This document shows positions 5,076 to 6,250 of a stretch of 6,250 nucleotides of DNA, piece after piece (within the stretch, counting starts at the first letter, position 1; every line of letters starts with the position of its first letter). The stretch is from positions 1 through 6,250 of the forward strand of contig CAMEZU010000113.1 in NCBI GenBank assembly GCA_945947925.1, in the 5' to 3' direction. The stretch is from an uncultured Verrucomicrobiota bacterium (GTDB taxonomy: Bacteria; Verrucomicrobiota; Kiritimatiellia; RFP12; UBA1067). A program made the translations under genes and the position numbers. Under the pieces are notes generated by a model, which ran no database searches, was not told where the DNA came from, and was given only the letters and a program-made list of their open reading frames with translations.

Positions 5076-6250
5076 ATGGCGTTTAGCGCTATGGAACGCA
5101 TTCACGACTACTATCGTCCCGCGGAAGAGCGCAAGCACGATTTCCGCGAAGTTGAGAAGACCTTCACGCTCGCCGACCTGAAGCCTCAGGTCGAGCGCTG
5201 CCAGAACTGCGGCACGCCCTTCTGCCACGGTTCCGGATGTCCGCTCGGCAACCTCGTCCCCGACCAGAACCTCGCCGTCCTTAAGGGCGACCTCAAGCGG
5301 GCGTACGAGCTTCTTTCCGTGAACAGCGACTTCCCCGAATTCACCAGCCGCATCTGTCCCGCCCTCTGCGAGTCGTGCTGCGTCCGCCAGCTGGACGAGG
5401 AGTCCGTCATGGTGCGCCAGACCGAGAAGCTCATCATCGAGACCGCCTTCAAGGAAGGCTGGGTCGTCCCGCATCCACCGGCCGCCGAGAACGGCAAGCG
5501 CGTTGCGGTCGTCGGCGCGGGTCCGGCCGGACTCTCCGCCGCCGTCACGCTTCGCCGCCAGGGCTGGAGCGTCACCGTCTACGAGAAGGAGGCGAACATC
5601 GGCGGACTCCTCCGCTACGGCATTCCCTCCTTCAAGCTTGACAAGGCCGTCATCGACCGCCGCCGCGCGCTGCTCGAGGCCGAGGGCATCCGTTTTGTCA
5701 CCAAGACCGAAATCGGCAAGGACGTCTCGGCGGACTACCTCGCCAAGGCCTTCGACGCCGTCGTCCTCGCCATCGGCACCCCCGCGGCGCGCGATCTCAA
5801 GATCCCGGGACGCGAGCTCCGCGGCATCCACCTTGCGCTGGAGTTGCTTGGCAACCAGAACAAGGCGATCGGCGGCGAAATCCCCTGCAACCCGATCGAC
5901 GCCAAGGGCAAGCACGTCCTCGTCATCGGCGGCGGCGACACCGGCTCCGACTGCGTCGGCACCGCGACCCGCCAGGGCGCCGCGTCCGTCACCCAGATCG
6001 AGATCATGCCCCAGCCGCCCGAAACGCGCAGTCCCTCCACGCCGTGGCCGCAGTGGCCCTATATGATGCGCACGAGCTCCAGCCACCTCGAAGGCTGCAC
6101 GCGCCGCTGGAACCTCAACTCGCTCCGCTTCCTCGGCAAGGGGAAGGTCGAGGGCGTCGAGGTCGAGACCGTCGACTGGGAGTTCTCGCCCGAGGGCCGT
6201 CCGCTCACGTTCGCGTCCGTCCCGAAGACGAAGGAAGTCATCAAGGCGGA
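5076..6250 (+). CDS. gltD: Glutamate synthase small subunit (GltD-type), C-terminus outside window
   Basis: FAD- and Fe-S-containing NAD(P)H oxidoreductase subunit that passes electrons to the large GltB subunit, which makes two glutamates from glutamine and 2-oxoglutarate. Two in-frame ATGs are possible, 5076 and 5091; neither has a Shine-Dalgarno, and an in-frame TAA at 5025 bars anything much longer. Numbering from 5091, 386 residues are visible of roughly 480-490 expected. The N-terminal Fe-S domain has Cys37, 40, 45 and 50 (CQNCGTPFCHGSGCPLGN), then Cys89, 93 and 97, with an extra Cys96. The FAD site is VVGAGPAGLSAA (140-151), followed by GGLLRYGIPSFKLDK. The NAD(P)H site is VIGGGDTG (278-285). 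The segment TPWPQWPYMMRT (317-328) is typical of GltD rather than of other members of this oxidoreductase family. gltB is not in the window and may follow to the right. Confidence 0.94.
   Translation, partial: MAFSAMERIHDYYRPAEERKHDFREVEKTFTLADLKPQVERCQNCGTPFCHGSGCPLGNLVPDQNLAVLKGDLKRAYELLSVNSDFPEFTSRICPALCESCCVRQLDEESVMVRQTEKLIIETAFKEGWVVPHPPAAENGKRVAVVGAGPAGLSAAVTLRRQGWSVTVYEKEANIGGLLRYGIPSFKLDKAVIDRRRALLEAEGIRFVTKTEIGKDVSADYLAKAFDAVVLAIGTPAARDLKIPGRELRGIHLALELLGNQNKAIGGEIPCNPIDAKGKHVLVIGGGDTGSDCVGTATRQGAASVTQIEIMPQPPETRSPSTPWPQWPYMMRTSSSHLEGCTRRWNLNSLRFLGKGKVEGVEVETVDWEFSPEGRPLTFASVPKTKEVIKA

Noticed and set aside
5013..6086. 357-codon minus-strand frame opposite gltD
   Set aside because: Antisense to an unmistakable gltD frame that is open to the window edge.

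Overview
The window is a GC-rich, densely coding bacterial chromosomal segment with five protein genes, two of them cut by the window edges. The strongest taxonomic hints are a lipoprotein-type GH78 alpha-L-rhamnosidase and an exported thioredoxin-like protein with a GSDWCGWC motif. That pairing would fit a polysaccharide-degrading member of the PVC group (Verrucomicrobiota, Kiritimatiellota or Lentisphaerota), perhaps gut-associated. This placement is an inference from protein style; the window contains no rRNA or phylogenetic marker analysis. I see no tRNA or rRNA gene, insertion sequence, CRISPR array or phage gene.

Layout. Positions 1-2129 (minus) hold an exported GH78 rhamnosidase whose C-terminus lies outside the window. 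Positions 2137-3228 (minus) hold a complete serC (phosphoserine aminotransferase), only 7 nt upstream of the rhamnosidase, so the two look like one transcript. Positions 3229-3377 form an intergenic region with a convincing sigma70-type serC promoter embedded in a long inverted repeat. Positions 3378-4148 (minus) hold an exported thioredoxin-fold protein with an unassigned helical C-terminal half. Positions 4149-4307 form a compact divergent control region: a TGGACA-17-TATACT promoter fires toward the thioredoxin gene, and an extended -10 (TGGTATAAT) fires toward a HAD phosphatase at 4308-4952 (plus). After a 123-nt gap with a 17-bp inverted repeat, gltD (glutamate synthase small subunit) starts at about 5076/5091 (plus) and runs off the right edge.

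How the genes relate. SerC takes its amino group from glutamate, and GltD supplies electrons for making glutamate from glutamine and 2-oxoglutarate, so serine and nitrogen metabolism are represented. They are divergently transcribed with other genes between them, so a shared regulon is only a possibility. The rhamnosidase and the thioredoxin-like protein are exported and have no obvious biochemical tie to serC. I did not find a clearly new biological system. The most interesting items are the serC-rhamnosidase pairing, the interleaved divergent promoters, the inverted repeat over the serC promoter, and the unassigned C-terminal half of the thioredoxin protein.
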